From Mycobacterium paraffinicum (lineage in GTDB: Bacteria; Actinomycetota; Actinomycetes; Mycobacteriales; Mycobacteriaceae), in contig NZ_MPNT01000007.1 in NCBI RefSeq assembly GCF_001907675.1, positions 171,488 through 235,487 on the forward strand: DNA of 64,000 nucleotides, in the 5' to 3' direction. Position 1 is the first letter of the stretch. Each line of letters opens with the position of its first letter. Shown piece by piece: positions 1 to 10,680 of the stretch. The notes beneath the pieces are model-generated. The model did no database searches. It saw only the letters and a list, made by a program, of their open reading frames with translations, and was not told the DNA's origin. Both the position numbers and the translations under genes were made by a program.

Positions 1-36
1 GCTGGCGGCGGCCGCGCCGGAGCTGCAGTCGCGTCC

Positions 37-747
37 CTAGCGGTCTGGCTGGACTTCGTCGCCGGCGTACCACTGCACCGCGCGGACTCCCGGCTGCAGG
101 GAGAGCTCGGCCACCAGGCGCTCCAGCCGGGCCGGGGCGTCCCCGTCCATGAGGAGGTGAGCGGTCAACGTGGCCTCGTCGTCGCCGGCGTGCGCGGTGT
201 GGATTCCGCGCAGCGTGATGTCGTTGCCGCTCGCGTGCTGCACGATCTGGGCGCGCGCGTACTTCTCGTGCTTCGGGCGGGCGACCACCTGCACCAGGTA
301 GGGCCGCAGACCTTCGTCTTCGTCGCCGGTGTTGTCGCGGTCGATCAGGCGGCCCAGCGGGCGCCCCAACACGTGAATGCCGATGACGGTCCCCGTGCCG
401 ATCAACGCGAAGACCAGATGCCCGGAAGCTGCCAGGACGCCGATGGCCGCCGAGCACCACAGGGTCGCGGCGGTGTTGAGGCCGCGGACGTTGACTCCCT
501 CGCGCAGGATCACGCCACCGCCGAGGAACCCGATGCCGGACACCACATACGACGCGACCCTGGTGGGGCTGCTGTCGGTGGTGGCCGCGGCGTACAGCAC
601 GAACAACGTCGCGCCGCCGGCCACCAGCGCGTTGGTGCGCAGGCCGGCCCGGCGCGCCCGCCATTGCCGCTCCAGACCGATCAGGGCGCCGCAGCCCACT
701 CCGACCGCGAGCCGGAGCGCGAAGTCGGCGACGCTCAGCGTGTCCAT
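37..747 (-). CDS. mgtC: MgtC/SapB family membrane protein
   Basis: Inner-membrane MgtC-type protein. In pathogens this family supports growth at low magnesium and survival in macrophages. The N-terminal half is hydrophobic with several membrane segments and the family signature GLERQWRARRAGLRTN near residue 25, followed by GIGFLGGG near residue 70. The C-terminal ~90 residues form the soluble ACT-like domain seen in long MgtC proteins. I start at the ATG at 747 because GGAAGGAG lies 5 nt upstream; an in-frame GTG at 753 would overlap that ribosome site. Length about 236 residues, close to the M. tuberculosis protein (Rv1811). It lies downstream of a DUF732 gene, as Rv1810-mgtC do. Bases 1-36 hold only its 3' flank. 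Confidence 0.9.
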   Translation of the reverse strand: MDTLSVADFALRLAVGVGCGALIGLERQWRARRAGLRTNALVAGGATLFVLYAAATTDSSPTRVASYVVSGIGFLGGGVILREGVNVRGLNTAATLWCSAAIGVLAASGHLVFALIGTGTVIGIHVLGRPLGRLIDRDNTGDEDEGLRPYLVQVVARPKHEKYARAQIVQHASGNDITLRGIHTAHAGDDEATLTAHLLMDGDAPARLERLVAELSLQPGVRAVQWYAGDEVQPDR

Positions 748-905
748 CGGCACTCCTTCCCCTCATCACCCTGTGGGCGCAGCCGCAGCTAATCAGGCCG
801 AGGTAAACAGCGGGTGGACCCTAACCGAACCGGATGCGATGCGGCAACGCGCGCGAAACCTTCGGTGCGCCTTGGCGTTGCGCCGCGGTCACGACGGGCG
901 CCGCG

Positions 906-1226
906 TTATCGTGCGATGAGCTTCTGAGGGCAATAGTATTTCGCGGCGATCGCCAGGAACGACGTCGCGTGATCGGCGGTGAGTCCGGGGTTCTGGGCCT
1001 GCAATTCGCTGACCATCTGGGGTCCGAACTCGCCGCTGTTCATCGACTCGCACACGGCCCTGGCGAACTGGACGGCCGCGTCGGGCGTCTTATAGGTGAT
1101 GCCCGCGCTTCGCAGCGAGGCGAGGAAGCTCGCCTGGTCGACGGCACCGGTATCCGGATCCGCGTAGGCCGGCGCGGCGAGCCCGATCACCGTCCAGACG
1201 CCGATCAACGCCACCAGCAGCCTCAT
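906..1226 (-). CDS. DUF732 small secreted protein
   Basis: About 106 residues. The ATG at 1226 gives a clean Sec signal peptide (MRLLVALIG, hydrophobic core, cleavage after APAYA). The mature domain has the DUF732 pattern: FLASLRSAGI near the start, AVCESMNSGE in the middle and KYYCPQ at the end, with two cysteines that probably form a disulfide. A longer frame begins at 1292 but lacks a signal peptide at its N-terminus, so the internal ATG is preferred. The position next to mgtC matches Rv1810 of M. tuberculosis. Function is unknown; it is expected to be exported. Confidence 0.85.
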   Translation of the reverse strand: MRLLVALIGVWTVIGLAAPAYADPDTGAVDQASFLASLRSAGITYKTPDAAVQFARAVCESMNSGEFGPQMVSELQAQNPGLTADHATSFLAIAAKYYCPQKLIAR

Positions 1227-1316
1227 AGCCGAGGATTGTCCCACGACGGCCGGCCGAGCGCAGCGCGGAATCGCGCCCGAATCGCCTATCATTCAGCTCA
1301 ACTCGGCCGGCGCGGC

Positions 1317-1640
1317 TCAGGCTTTGCTGAGATGGTGCGGGCAGTAGTACTTCGCGGAAATCATCGCGAAGTTGGAAGCCATCTCCATGTCCATCCCCGG
1401 GTTGTGCGTCTTCACGTCGTGCACTAGCTCCAGGCCCGACTCGCCGTTGTTCAGACACGAGCACACGGCCCGGCCCGCCCCGACGGCAGCGTCCGGGCTG
1501 GCGAAGGTGAAGCCGGCTTGATGCAGGGCGGAGAGGAACGCGCCGTCGTCACCGTCAGGCTCCGGCGGCGGACCCGCGTATGCCGGTGCGGCCAGGCCGA
1601 TTGCGAGGGAGGCGCCCACTAGCGCCAGTAGTCGTTTCAT
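1317..1640 (-). CDS. DUF732 small secreted protein, tandem paralogue
   Basis: 107 residues starting at the ATG at 1640, with AGAAGG about 6 nt upstream. Signal peptide MKRLLALVGASLAIG with cleavage after APAYA, then a DUF732 domain (FLSALHQAGF, KYYCPHHL). It is a paralogue of the next gene (906-1226), 90 bp away, indicating tandem duplication. It carries an extra cysteine (AVCSCLNNGE) where the paralogue has AVCESMNSGE, giving three cysteines in the mature chain. Exported protein of unknown function. Confidence 0.85.
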   Translation of the reverse strand: MKRLLALVGASLAIGLAAPAYAGPPPEPDGDDGAFLSALHQAGFTFASPDAAVGAGRAVCSCLNNGESGLELVHDVKTHNPGMDMEMASNFAMISAKYYCPHHLSKA

Positions 1641-1736
1641 TACCTACCTTCTTTCATCGCGGCGGCAAGAGGACCGGAGAGGTGGCACGCCAAACCGTTT
1701 GACGGACCACACCTAGATATCGAATGACCTTGCCCC

Positions 1737-3149
1737 TCAACCCAACTGGGCGTCGGCGGGCAGGACCTTGGACTTGTCTCCCTTCTTCAGGTGCACCGCG
1801 TGGATGCCGGGCTTCTTCGCCAGCTGCTCGAGCAGGGCGTCGAGTCCCTCCTGGTCGACATTGTGGTGCTGGACGGTTTCGGGTTTTTCCGATATCTGCG
1901 CGACCAGACGTTTCAGTTGTTCCGGCGATTGCTTGTCTTTGAGGTCCTTGATCGGCTTCATCCGGTTGCGCACGCTGGCGCCCACCACGGTCGGTCCGCC
2001 CGCGCCCAGCGCGCTGCCCAGCATTCCCGCCATCCCGATCGAACTGAACAGGCTGCCCTCGCCCAGGGCGGCCGCGGGTACGGCGTCAGGTCCGGCGGCC
2101 GACAATGCGGCGGCAACCGTCCTGATGGCCGGTGTGGCCGACGCCCAGCTGGGCGGAACGGTCAACTGCCCCACCAAAGTGCCACGCGCGAAGCCCGCCG
2201 CCGGGCTGATCGCGTCGTACAGCGTCCCCCGGCCGAAGCCCAGCACCCCGAGGCCGGCCCCCAGCGCATCCTTCGGCAACGCCCCATACGCGATAGGTGG
2301 GGCGAATTTGAGCCACTGCGACAGGGGGAAGTTGATCAGCAGCCCGACGTCGTTGAATTGCGTGGTCAACCCCAGCGGCACCTTGACCGCGTTGTACATG
2401 GCGGTGATCAGCGGGGTGCCGCCCGGCGTGGTGCCGAAGCCCTTCAAGAAGGTCGTGAGGGCGGTGTTGTATTGGGTGGCGAGCTGCGAGAGCCATGCCA
2501 GGATCGGATTGCCCGGGCCCGCGGTGAGCGAGGTCGCCGCCGCGTTGATGGTCGACCCCACGCTGCCGGCCGACGTGCCCGCGGCTTGGCTCATCGCGGC
2601 CGCTTGCATCGTGTTGCCCGTGCCGGTGGTGGTCTGCGGCGGCTCGGCGAACGGCGTCAATCGAGTGGCCGCCTCCGACGAACTGGCGTAGGTGTCCATG
2701 GCCACGGCGTCTTGGGCCCACATTTCGCCGTATTGGGTCTCGGTGGCGGCGATCGCCGCCGTGTTCTGCCCGAAGAGGTTGGTCTCCATCAGCTGTGCCA
2801 AGAGGGCGCGGTTTTCCGCGATCACCGGTGGCGGCACGTGGGCGGCGAACGCCGTCTCGTAGGCCGCGGCCGCCGCGGACGCTTGGCTCGCGGCTTCCTG
2901 GGCCTGGGCGGCGGTCTGCTGCATCCAGGCGACGTAGGGGTACGCCGCGGAAGCCATGGCGATCGATGACGGACCCACCCACGGCCCGGTTGTCAGGCTG
3001 GAGATCACCCCCGAATAGGCGGTGGCGGTGGACTGCAGTTCGGTGGCCAGGTTCTCCCAGGCCGTCGCCGCGGCCACCAGTGAACCCACTCCCGGCCCGG
3101 TGTACATCCGGCCCGAGTTGAACTCGGGCGGAAAGGCTCCGTAAAACAT
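1737..3149 (-). CDS. PPE family protein (SVP-like), charged C-terminal tail
   Basis: 470 residues. The N-terminal ~180 residues are a PPE domain (FPPEFNSGRMY start, GPWVGPSS WxG-type turn near residue 57, PPPVIAENRALL near 107), normally a substrate of ESX-5 folded with a PE partner and EspG5. The middle is Ala/Thr rich, then an SVP-like motif with one change (VGQLTVPPSW near 325). The last ~85 residues are strongly charged and Lys rich, unlike the hydrophobic end of the neighbouring PPE. No PE gene is adjacent, so the partner must be encoded elsewhere. By position next to the DUF732/mgtC block it may correspond to one of PPE31-33 of M. tuberculosis. Its gene lies 65 bp downstream of the next PPE gene and is probably cotranscribed. 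Confidence 0.88.
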   Translation of the reverse strand: MFYGAFPPEFNSGRMYTGPGVGSLVAAATAWENLATELQSTATAYSGVISSLTTGPWVGPSSIAMASAAYPYVAWMQQTAAQAQEAASQASAAAAAYETAFAAHVPPPVIAENRALLAQLMETNLFGQNTAAIAATETQYGEMWAQDAVAMDTYASSSEAATRLTPFAEPPQTTTGTGNTMQAAAMSQAAGTSAGSVGSTINAAATSLTAGPGNPILAWLSQLATQYNTALTTFLKGFGTTPGGTPLITAMYNAVKVPLGLTTQFNDVGLLINFPLSQWLKFAPPIAYGALPKDALGAGLGVLGFGRGTLYDAISPAAGFARGTLVGQLTVPPSWASATPAIRTVAAALSAAGPDAVPAAALGEGSLFSSIGMAGMLGSALGAGGPTVVGASVRNRMKPIKDLKDKQSPEQLKRLVAQISEKPETVQHHNVDQEGLDALLEQLAKKPGIHAVHLKKGDKSKVLPADAQLG

Positions 3150-3214
3150 TGCTGTCCCCTTACTCAGGCGCTTGGGTCGACGTTGCTGGGCTGCTGTGGG
3201 TGGTGGTCATCGCA

Positions 3215-4474
3215 TCACTCCTCGATGTAAGGGATGACGATGATAGTGGCCGCGGCGGGGTCGGCCTCGGCGACCGCGCCGCCCAGTGAGCCGGCCGCCG
3301 CGGCGGTGCCACCGACGGAGTGGGTCGCGCTGGCGGCGATCGCACGTCCCGCCAAGCTGGACAGGGCCATTTGACTGAAGACGCCCTCTTCGCCGGCCAG
3401 AGCGGCGGGTGCGGCGGCCAGATTGGTCGGCAGCACCTGGGCGATCGTTCGAATCGCCGGAGCCGCTTGCGTCCAGCCCTGTGGCACCGACATGCTCCCG
3501 ATCACGCGCGCCTCCCCCATGGATCCGGACACCGGCCCCACGGCCGAGCTGAGCATCGGCTTCACCGCACTCGAGCCACTGGTCAGCGGGGCGAGAGCGC
3601 CAGAGATCGCTTTGGGGCCGGACAGGTACGCAGCGGCGCTCTGGCCGTTCTGACCCCACGCATACGCCTGACCGAACGACAGGAACGGACCGCCCGGGAC
3701 GCTGGTCCACGACTGGGGGGAATACGGGCCCGTCAGCACCGACCAGATGTTGTTCCAGTAGTCGAGGTTCTGCCCGATTCCGGTGGTGAGGCCGGTCCCG
3801 GTTGTTCCGGCGTTCGGCGCCGCGTTGCCGGCATTCACCGCGGTCTGCATCGTCGTGCTCAGCTGGGACAGCTGCGTGGCGGTGTTGGCGCCCGACTGCG
3901 CGCTCGACTGGGTGACGGCGGCCGCCTGCGTCGGCCCGGCCGACTCGTTGGTGGTCTGGGGCGGCTCGGCGAAGGGTGTCAGCTGCGATGCGGTCGCCGA
4001 CGACGCCGCGTAGCCGTACATCGCGGCGGCGTCCTGCGCCCACATCTCCATGTACTGCGCTTCGGTGGCGGCGATCGCTGGGGTGTTCTGCCCCAGGATA
4101 TTCGTCGCGATCAGGGCCGCCAGCAGGGCGCGATTGGCCGCGATCACCGGCGGCGGCACCGTGGCCGCGAAGGCCGCCTCGTAGGCGCCCGCGGCCAGTT
4201 TGGCCTGGGCGCCCGCCACTTCCGCCTGGGCGCCAGTCGCGTAGATCCACGCGACGTAGGGCGCCGCGGCGGCGGCCATCGCGATCGACGACGGGCCCGT
4301 CCAGGGCCCGGTCGCCAGCTCCTCGACCGTCGCGTTGTACGACGTGCCCGCAGCCTGCAGCTCCGCGGCGAGCTCGTCCCAGGCCGCCGCAGCGGCCAGC
4401 AGCGGACCCGAGCCCGCACCCATATACATCCGCCCCGAGTTGACCTCCGGCGGAAGTGCTCCGAAATCCAGCAT
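3215..4474 (-). CDS. PPE-SVP family protein
   Basis: 419 residues. PPE domain at the N-terminus ([38 protein letters not shown]), Gln/Ala/Thr-rich linker, then the SVP signature [17 protein letters not shown] near residue 330 and a C-terminus ending IIVIPYIEE, a tail typical of many PPE-SVP proteins. ATG at 4474 with GGAGGT 6 nt upstream. No PE gene precedes it. It is predicted to be exported to the cell surface or outside by ESX-5. Likely the PPE31/32 counterpart by gene order; the exact orthologue cannot be fixed from sequence reading alone. Confidence 0.88.
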   Translation of the reverse strand: MLDFGALPPEVNSGRMYMGAGSGPLLAAAAAWDELAAELQAAGTSYNATVEELATGPWTGPSSIAMAAAAAPYVAWIYATGAQAEVAGAQAKLAAGAYEAAFAATVPPPVIAANRALLAALIATNILGQNTPAIAATEAQYMEMWAQDAAAMYGYAASSATASQLTPFAEPPQTTNESAGPTQAAAVTQSSAQSGANTATQLSQLSTTMQTAVNAGNAAPNAGTTGTGLTTGIGQNLDYWNNIWSVLTGPYSPQSWTSVPGGPFLSFGQAYAWGQNGQSAAAYLSGPKAISGALAPLTSGSSAVKPMLSSAVGPVSGSMGEARVIGSMSVPQGWTQAAPAIRTIAQVLPTNLAAAPAALAGEEGVFSQMALSSLAGRAIAASATHSVGGTAAAAGSLGGAVAEADPAAATIIVIPYIEE

Positions 4475-5092
4475 CTACTACCTCCGGTCCCGCAAGTGGC
4501 CGCCATGGTAGGCGCGGCTTTGCTGCCTCGGCCGCATCCGCGCCGCGGTTCTAAGGAAACACATGCAATCGACTACAGAAGCCACGGGTTTATTTCGCAT
4601 ATCGCACACAACAGGCCATTCTCTCCCTTGGCTGATATCCCCCGGCGCGATCGGCACCCGCCTAAATCCATGGCGCTCGATCAATATGGAATCATCGTGA
4701 GCGAAAAGTATTCGGTCAGCGTTCCCATCGCGCTAACGGAATGTAAACAGTGAATGTCACTGCGCCGTTGACTCCTGTGAGAACTTTGTGCAACCGACTA
4801 TGCAATACCGTGGCATTTGACCAGGTGATCTGCGTTACAGAGATAACAGAGCGACGGTTCACGACGGATTAGTAAACCGTAATATCTGAGCATGGATTAA
4901 TTCCCGGAATCCGCGTATCAGGGATTTCGATGAAAAACTTTAATTAATGCGAGAGAGTGTAAGCGATGAACCTCCTCGACGCATATCGAAGAACACAACA
5001 ATGTCCGCGAAATACCACAAATAAGCGGGCCTACCCGCTCGCCCCGCCGTTCGCGCGCCGGCTCGAAGTGGTTACCTCGGTCGCAGACGCAA
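4475..5092. other. Intergenic region upstream of the PPE pair, AT-richer than its surroundings
   Basis: About 620 bp without a convincing gene. The stretch 4560-5090 is clearly more AT-rich than the flanking genes, consistent with a promoter region for the leftward PPE-PPE-DUF732 genes. It contains GTTACAG at 4834 and GTTCACG at 4857, but not in a regular array. Short open frames here lack good start sites. Confidence 0.5.
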
Positions 5093-5377
5093 TTAAGCCC
5101 AACTCGAACCGACGGCGCTGTCGGTACTGGCCATGTTGCTGCCGGCGCTTTGCACCTTCTGCCCGTGGGCGTTGGCCTGCTCGTAGATCACCTGGAAGTT
5201 GCGCCCCAACCGGGTGATGAACTCCTGGCAGGCCACCGAACCCGCGCCGCCCCAGAAGTCACCCGCAGCAAGCACATCGCGAACGATGGCCTGATGCTCC
5301 GCCTCCAAAGACGCGGCCTGGGCGCGAATCGTGGCGCCGTGGGCGTCGACATCGCCGAACTGATAGTTAATTGCCAT
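5093..5377 (-). CDS. Orphan EsxN-like WXG100 protein (Mtb9.9 subfamily)
   Basis: 94 residues, ESAT-6-like secreted protein of the ESX-5 type. The helix-turn-helix hairpin carries the turn DFWGGAGS near residue 40, with W followed by G as in WXG100 proteins. It differs from the main-locus EsxN (13413-13697) at only four residues: position 2 A/T, a T/L change near residue 16, R/Q and S/N further on. The two genes are also nearly identical at DNA level. No EsxM-type gene lies upstream or downstream, although members of this subfamily normally work as heterodimers with EsxM. It probably pairs with the EsxM of the main locus. A leaderless look-alike or recent gene-conversion product is possible. 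Confidence 0.9.
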   Translation of the reverse strand: MAINYQFGDVDAHGATIRAQAASLEAEHQAIVRDVLAAGDFWGGAGSVACQEFITRLGRNFQVIYEQANAHGQKVQSAGSNMASTDSAVGSSWA

Positions 5378-5781
5378 CCCGTACCCCTACTGTTCACCCT
5401 CACGAAGGGTAAATCGAGTAAACTGCGCCGCCGCTGATTAGCTGCTGGCAGTTTCCTGGGAAGCCGTTTCCCCTGCTCATCGCCAATGCGCGGCTGGCCT
5501 GACCGCCCGGATCCGACGGCAGCGAGGTTGCCGAGGGACGACATTTCTCGCCGACGCTCCGTTAGGGAGACCCGCCGGCAGCCCAGCTCCTTGGTTTGCC
5601 CGCCCTATGTCAGCCCAGTGGCCGCGGACACCGGATTCCCGCCGCCGTGGCCGCCGGATGCCCAAGGAGTTTTTCGCCCAATGCGGCGCGCAGATGCCAA
5701 ATCACTTGTGCCAACGACCATTCCGGCGGACGGCTCATACGTGCGGCTCGGGCAATCCCGCGCGGCAGCACCGGGACCGAA
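5378..5781. other. Intergenic region between orphan esxN and eccA5
   Basis: About 400 bp with no supported gene. No remnant of an esxM partner is readable in any frame. Close to the orphan esxN start there are two 11-bp-spaced units, GTACCCC at 5381 and GTTCACC at 5392, resembling a PHO-box pair but overlapping the ribosome-binding region. Confidence 0.4.
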
Positions 5782-7614
5782 CTACGTCGACTTGTTCTCG
5801 GCGACCGCCGCACTCAGGCCTTCTGCGAGATCCTCTTCGGTCAGCTCTTTGAACCGCAGCAGTTGACGCTCGCTGAACTCGGTGACGTCGCTGGCCAGCA
5901 CAGCGTCGAGGTCCTCGTCATCCAGGCGGAAACTGCGGTGATCGCGGGCCTTCTCCACCACGTTGCGCACGAAGCCGGCATTTCCGAGGGTGTCGATTCC
6001 GCGGATCAGGTCGCCGTCTTCGGAGTAGCTCTCGTCGAGATAAAACCTGGTGTAGGAAGGCAATAGCGAGTGGGCGGCTTCCTCGGTGATGACGTCCTCG
6101 TTCTCCTGGCCCATCAACCGGGTCAACGCGACCAGCTCGTCCGGGGTATAGCTGAAGAACTCGATCACGGTCGAAAACCGCCGGCGCAAACCCTGGTTCA
6201 CGTCGAGCATCTTCTCCATCGCCTTCGCGTAACCCGCACCGAAGACGACGAGTTCGTCGCGATGGTTCTCCATGTACAGCAGCAAGGTGTTGATGATCGC
6301 GTTGCCGTAGGGGTCGCCCTGCTGGTAGCCCTTCTCGTGCAGCGTGTGCATCTCGTCGAAGAAGACCGCCCCGCCGAGAGCTTCCTCGAGCATCTCCTCG
6401 GTGTTTTTCTCCGCGTCGGCCATGTAGCGGCCCAACAGCTTGGTCCGGCTGGTTTCCACGACCACCGGCTTGCGCAGCACGGTCAAGCCGCACAGCTGCT
6501 TGGCGAAGGCCCGCGCCACCGACGTCTTACCGGTCCCGGGCGGACCCAACAACAGGGTGTGGCGCGACGTAACCGGCACGGGCAGACCCATTTTGGCGCG
6601 CGCCAGGTTCACCTTCGTCGTCGACTTGATGAGCTTGATCTCCCGCTTGGCGCGTTCCATGCCCAGCATCGCGTTGAGCTCCGCGTCACCCTCGGCCAGG
6701 TACTTCGCGGCCTCCTCCGCGTGACGAGCGGCCTCCGTCTCGGCGCGGGTCGGGGCGCTGTCCGGGTCCCACGGATTCGTCCGCGCCTCAATGGTTTCCG
6801 GGTCCGTCAAGACCAGTCGATAGTTCGGATTGTCCAGCGCTTCCCGGGCCGGGCCGAACTTCGGATCGCGCGAATACACCCGGCGCAGCAGTTCGACGGC
6901 CTCATCCTCGCGGCCCAGATGGCGCAGGCACATGCCCTGGGTGTACAGGGCGATGTTGGCCGCGCCGGGCACCCGGTCGCCCTCCACGGCGTCCTTGCCG
7001 CGTCGCAGTGCCTCCTCGAAGACGCCGAGCGATGCCAGCGCCGTCGTCGCCATCGCTGCGCCGGCGGCCTTCAGCTCCGGCTGACGCCAGACCTTGCCTT
7101 CGGGGAACTGGTTGAGCACATCCGGCCACCGTCCAGTGCGGAAATACAACACGCCCCGCGCGTAGTCGACCAGTTCCTGCTCGAAGGGCTGTCGCGGTTC
7201 GACCCCGTCGAGCAGTTCCGACGCCTCCTCGTAGCGTTTGGCCTCCGCCAGAACGACCGCGTAGGCACACGCCAATGACTCGGCGCTGGTGACGGCCAGC
7301 TGCAAGAACAGCCCGTCGGACACCTGCGGACGGAACTCCAGGTCGGTGACGCCGAGCCTTCGGGTCTCCCATCCGAGTGTCCGGATGGACGCCCATGCGC
7401 CGGCAAGCACCTCGATGCTGCGCTCGCCCGCCAGCAGTCGCGCCAGCCATGCGTCGCACATGCCGGGGTCCAGGTTGCTCGCCGTGGCGAACATCTGCGC
7501 CGCAACCTGGGGGTTGTGACTGGGTTGCAGCCCGTTGACCGATATCCCCGATGCCAGCAGGCCGGCGACCATTGCGTTGCGGGCGCCCTCAGCGGTCGAT
7601 TGCGGCCGCGTCAT
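5782..7614 (-). CDS. eccA5: ESX-5 secretion system AAA+ ATPase EccA5
   Basis: 610 residues, the usual length. Cytosolic CbxX/CfxQ-type AAA+ ATPase that releases PE-PPE substrates from the chaperone EspG5. The N-terminal ~280 residues are helical TPR-like repeats. The ATPase domain has Walker [10 protein letters not shown] near residue 360 and Walker B VFFDEMH near residue 418, followed by sensor and arginine-finger regions ([12 protein letters not shown]). The gene's ATG overlaps the eccE5 stop by 4 nt (ATGA), so it is the last gene of the eccD5-mycP5-eccE5-eccA5 run. Confidence 0.96.
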   Translation of the reverse strand: MTRPQSTAEGARNAMVAGLLASGISVNGLQPSHNPQVAAQMFATASNLDPGMCDAWLARLLAGERSIEVLAGAWASIRTLGWETRRLGVTDLEFRPQVSDGLFLQLAVTSAESLACAYAVVLAEAKRYEEASELLDGVEPRQPFEQELVDYARGVLYFRTGRWPDVLNQFPEGKVWRQPELKAAGAAMATTALASLGVFEEALRRGKDAVEGDRVPGAANIALYTQGMCLRHLGREDEAVELLRRVYSRDPKFGPAREALDNPNYRLVLTDPETIEARTNPWDPDSAPTRAETEAARHAEEAAKYLAEGDAELNAMLGMERAKREIKLIKSTTKVNLARAKMGLPVPVTSRHTLLLGPPGTGKTSVARAFAKQLCGLTVLRKPVVVETSRTKLLGRYMADAEKNTEEMLEEALGGAVFFDEMHTLHEKGYQQGDPYGNAIINTLLLYMENHRDELVVFGAGYAKAMEKMLDVNQGLRRRFSTVIEFFSYTPDELVALTRLMGQENEDVITEEAAHSLLPSYTRFYLDESYSEDGDLIRGIDTLGNAGFVRNVVEKARDHRSFRLDDEDLDAVLASDVTEFSERQLLRFKELTEEDLAEGLSAAVAENKST

Positions 7615-8807
7615 TGCGCCACAGGCACGCCCGCCGGGCTCTCTCGCAACTGACCGACGGACAGCGTGAGCTCGTCGTCGTCACGCACGGCACGGCTCGG
7701 CACGACCAGCGACGCGTGGGTCGCGGGGGCGGGCAAGCTCGCGCGGACCGCGGCCAACTGCCGTCCGGTGAGGCGGTTGAGGCCGGCGGAGATGTCCCGG
7801 GGCAGCCGCTTCTCGGTGTGGTAGCGCACCCACGCCGACACCTGCGGCCGGCCCGCGGGGGCGGTGAGCCGGACGGTCAGCACCGTGGCGACCGTGTCCG
7901 CCTGCCACAACTCGTCGATCGTGTCGGTGGTGATGTCGGCGGGCGTCACCCAGAAGCTGGTGGTGAATCCGTTGAAGTGCTTCAGGTGGCGCCAGCCGGG
8001 CCGGCTCCAGGTGGGCTCCAGATCCGCGAGCACCGCGCGGTCCACCTCGCTGATCTCCTCGGCGGTCAAAGGCTTTGCGGCGCAGGTGAGTCCGTCGAGA
8101 TCCTGGGCCAGCCGCTCGGTGGCGGCCACCAAAGTGGAAGCCAGCGAATCGCGGACCGCGACCGCGGCGATGTTGCGCTGCGGGTTCATCCGCAACACCA
8201 GCCAGGTGCGGCGAACGTAGGAGGTGGGCTCGCCGTTGGCCACCTCCCACTCCTCGGGGCCCCAGTCGTCGAGCTTCGACAACTCCGCGGCGTTGCCGCC
8301 GCGGCGCACCTTGACCGACACGATGTCGATGTTATCGAGGTGAATGTCGAACTGCCGCAAGCCATCAGCCACCGCCTGCACCAGCAGGGTGGGCGACGAG
8401 TTCCGGTGCCGGTGGCGCGACGACGGGTCGTCGTCGCCGCCGTTCACCGCGATGACCGAGACCAGCTGGCCCTCGTACTCGCGCACGCCGACCTTGTCGC
8501 GCCCGAACCTGCGCTGGTAGTCGAGCACCGGCGTGCAGCCGGCGCCGAGCGCGGTGCCCGGATCGGCGGACCAATCCCACAGCCACGTGGCCAACGCCGA
8601 GGTCACTGTGACGCCGTGGTAGGTGACCAGGGAGAACAACGCGACCAGCACCGCGAGGCCGACACCCACCCAGAACGCGATGCGATAGGTGCCCTGCCAG
8701 GACTCCGGGCAGTGGCTGCCCACCACCAAGATGGCGATGTCCACCAGGAACACCGCGGTGACCCGTGGCCACGACAACGACAACCCAAGTTTGCGCTGAG
8801 CTTTCAT
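7611..8807 (-). CDS. eccE5: ESX-5 membrane component EccE5
   Basis: 398 residues. Peripheral subunit of the ESX-5 membrane complex (EccBCDE). Two transmembrane helices lie at about residues 13-32 and 45-63, followed by a cytosolic domain of ~330 residues typical of EccE. ATG at 8807. The start lies 19 bp after mycP5, and its stop overlaps the eccA5 start by 4 nt, indicating translational coupling. Confidence 0.95.
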   Translation of the reverse strand: MKAQRKLGLSLSWPRVTAVFLVDIAILVVGSHCPESWQGTYRIAFWVGVGLAVLVALFSLVTYHGVTVTSALATWLWDWSADPGTALGAGCTPVLDYQRRFGRDKVGVREYEGQLVSVIAVNGGDDDPSSRHRHRNSSPTLLVQAVADGLRQFDIHLDNIDIVSVKVRRGGNAAELSKLDDWGPEEWEVANGEPTSYVRRTWLVLRMNPQRNIAAVAVRDSLASTLVAATERLAQDLDGLTCAAKPLTAEEISEVDRAVLADLEPTWSRPGWRHLKHFNGFTTSFWVTPADITTDTIDELWQADTVATVLTVRLTAPAGRPQVSAWVRYHTEKRLPRDISAGLNRLTGRQLAAVRASLPAPATHASLVVPSRAVRDDDELTLSVGQLRESPAGVPVAQ

Positions 8808-8826
8808 GACTGTTACCGCTCCGCCC

Positions 8827-10680
8827 TTATTGCTGCTTCCGCGATCGCTTCATCAGCATCGCCGTACCAAACACGCCCCCACCGATCAGCAACGCCGCGA
8901 GCAAGCCTCCGCCGGCCACCCACACCGGCACCATATCCCGGTTCGGGGCGGGCTTCGGAATGTTCAGCGGGGCTGAAAGTTGCTGCGGCGGCTTCAACGG
9001 TCCTTCGGGTACGTCCCACGTCAGTGCCGCGACCGGGTCGACGATTCCGTGGCCGATCTGGTTGTCCACGCCGCGCGCCGGTGCGCGGGCGGTGCGAGTC
9101 AACCGGTTGATGACCTGGTATGCCGACAGCTGCGGGAATTTCGCCCGGACGAGCGCGGCGATGCCGGACACGATCGCGGCCGAGAAGCTGGTGCCGGACG
9201 GAACCAGCAGCGTGTTGTCCGGTCCGTCGATCGCGTTGATGACGCCGTCGTCGCGCGGGGACAGCCCGACCACGTCGGTACCCGGCGCGGCGATGCCCAC
9301 CCACGGACCGGCCACGCTCGTCGAGCCCTGACCCTGACCGCCGGTCTGCGGTCGGCCGTCTTCGTCGACCGCCCCCACCGTCAGGACGTAGTCGCTGAAC
9401 CAGGACGGCGTCACGACGGTGGTGACGGCGTTCCAGTTCCGAGGATCGTTGGGCTGCAACGGATCATGCGGCGGGTTCTGCTTGCAGTCCTTCTTGTTGG
9501 TGTCGCCCGCCGCGGCCACGATGACGACGTTCTTGTCGACCGCCGCGTAGCGCACCGCCGCACCGAGCGCGCGCTGATCGACGATGTTGCGCGCGCTCAT
9601 GCAGGTGACATCCGAGATGTTGATGACCTGGGCGCCCATGTTGGCGGCGTGCACGATCGCCCGGGCCATCGTCTGAACACCGTCGATCTTCGCCCGCGTC
9701 TGCGGGTCCTCGTCGCCGGTGTAGGCGTCCTTGAGGCCGAAGGCCTGGCTGGACTGGCGGATCGCGATGATGTCGACATCGGGCGCGACACCACTGAACG
9801 CATCGGGGCCGGCCGACGGCGCCGGTGGCGGAGGGGGCGGCGGAGGCGGCGGGTCCAACGGGCGCGGGTAGTCAACCCCGACCACGTGGCTTCCACCCGA
9901 GAAGCTCGGGATCGTCACCGTGCCACCGCCGTGACTGGCCGCCGGGGCCTGGCCACCGGCCTGCCCCGCGGGGGCCTGCCCGGCCGGCGGCCCCGGGGCT
10001 GGTCCCGCGGGTTGCTGCGGTGATGGCGGCGGGGCCGCCGGGGGCAGCCCGAACGGTCCCGGAGCCGGCGGCTCCTCGGTGGGCGGAACCATCGTCACGG
10101 TCTGCGGCAACGGCGACAACGTCACCGTCTGTGGCGGCGGCGCTTTCGGTGGCGGTTCGGTGGTGGGGATGGTGACCGGCCGCCGTGGCGCAGCCGGTGG
10201 CACCCCCGCGCCGTTCGCCGGAGCGGCGCCGATCATCGACGCCACGATCGTGCCGTGCGCATCGCAGTCCGACAGTCCGTCACCGCCCATGACGTAGTCC
10301 CCGCCGGGGATCAGGTGCGGAAACCTCGGGTGCGGGCTCACCCCGGTGTCGATGACGGCCACCTTCACGCCGGCACCGCGCCCGAACTGCCACGCCTCCT
10401 GCAGGTTCAGCATGTCCATGTACTTCGGCTGCAACCGGAAGTCCGTGCCGGGCAGGACCCCGACCTCAGTGCAGTACGAATTCTGCTTCATCGGCGCCGG
10501 CGGCCCGGGCGGGCCGTCGGGCGGCACCGCTCCGGGATCGATCGTCGGCGGTGAGATCGCAGAGGCGGGCGGCAAGCCGGCCAATGCTCCTGAGGCGAGC
10601 AAGATTGCGGCGAGGGCCGCAGCGGATGCGCGCCCTCGCCACAACTTGCTACTACCGGTAGCGGATTGCTGCATAGACAT
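8827..10680 (-). CDS. mycP5: ESX-5 mycosin, subtilisin-like serine protease MycP5
   Basis: 617 residues. Membrane-anchored periplasmic protease that stabilises the ESX-5 complex. Signal peptide at residues ~17-41. The catalytic triad is visible: Asp111 in VAVIDTGV, His142 in DAHGTIVAS, Ser near 498 in [11 protein letters not shown]. Between His and the rest of the domain sits a long Pro/Gly/Ala-rich loop (about residues 155-290), the loop-5 insertion known from MycP5. One transmembrane helix lies near residues 582-605, followed by a basic tail MKRSRKQQ. The start overlaps the end of eccD5 by 29 nt; a second ATG lies two codons in. Confidence 0.96.
   Translation of the reverse strand: MSMQQSATGSSKLWRGRASAAALAAILLASGALAGLPPASAISPPTIDPGAVPPDGPPGPPAPMKQNSYCTEVGVLPGTDFRLQPKYMDMLNLQEAWQFGRGAGVKVAVIDTGVSPHPRFPHLIPGGDYVMGGDGLSDCDAHGTIVASMIGAAPANGAGVPPAAPRRPVTIPTTEPPPKAPPPQTVTLSPLPQTVTMVPPTEEPPAPGPFGLPPAAPPPSPQQPAGPAPGPPAGQAPAGQAGGQAPAASHGGGTVTIPSFSGGSHVVGVDYPRPLDPPPPPPPPPPAPSAGPDAFSGVAPDVDIIAIRQSSQAFGLKDAYTGDEDPQTRAKIDGVQTMARAIVHAANMGAQVINISDVTCMSARNIVDQRALGAAVRYAAVDKNVVIVAAAGDTNKKDCKQNPPHDPLQPNDPRNWNAVTTVVTPSWFSDYVLTVGAVDEDGRPQTGGQGQGSTSVAGPWVGIAAPGTDVVGLSPRDDGVINAIDGPDNTLLVPSGTSFSAAIVSGIAALVRAKFPQLSAYQVINRLTRTARAPARGVDNQIGHGIVDPVAALTWDVPEGPLKPPQQLSAPLNIPKPAPNRDMVPVWVAGGGLLAALLIGGGVFGTAMLMKRSRKQQ

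Noticed and set aside
4966..5217. Plus-strand frame starting MNLLDAYRRTQQ
   Set aside because: It runs into the antisense of the orphan esxN and has no supporting features.
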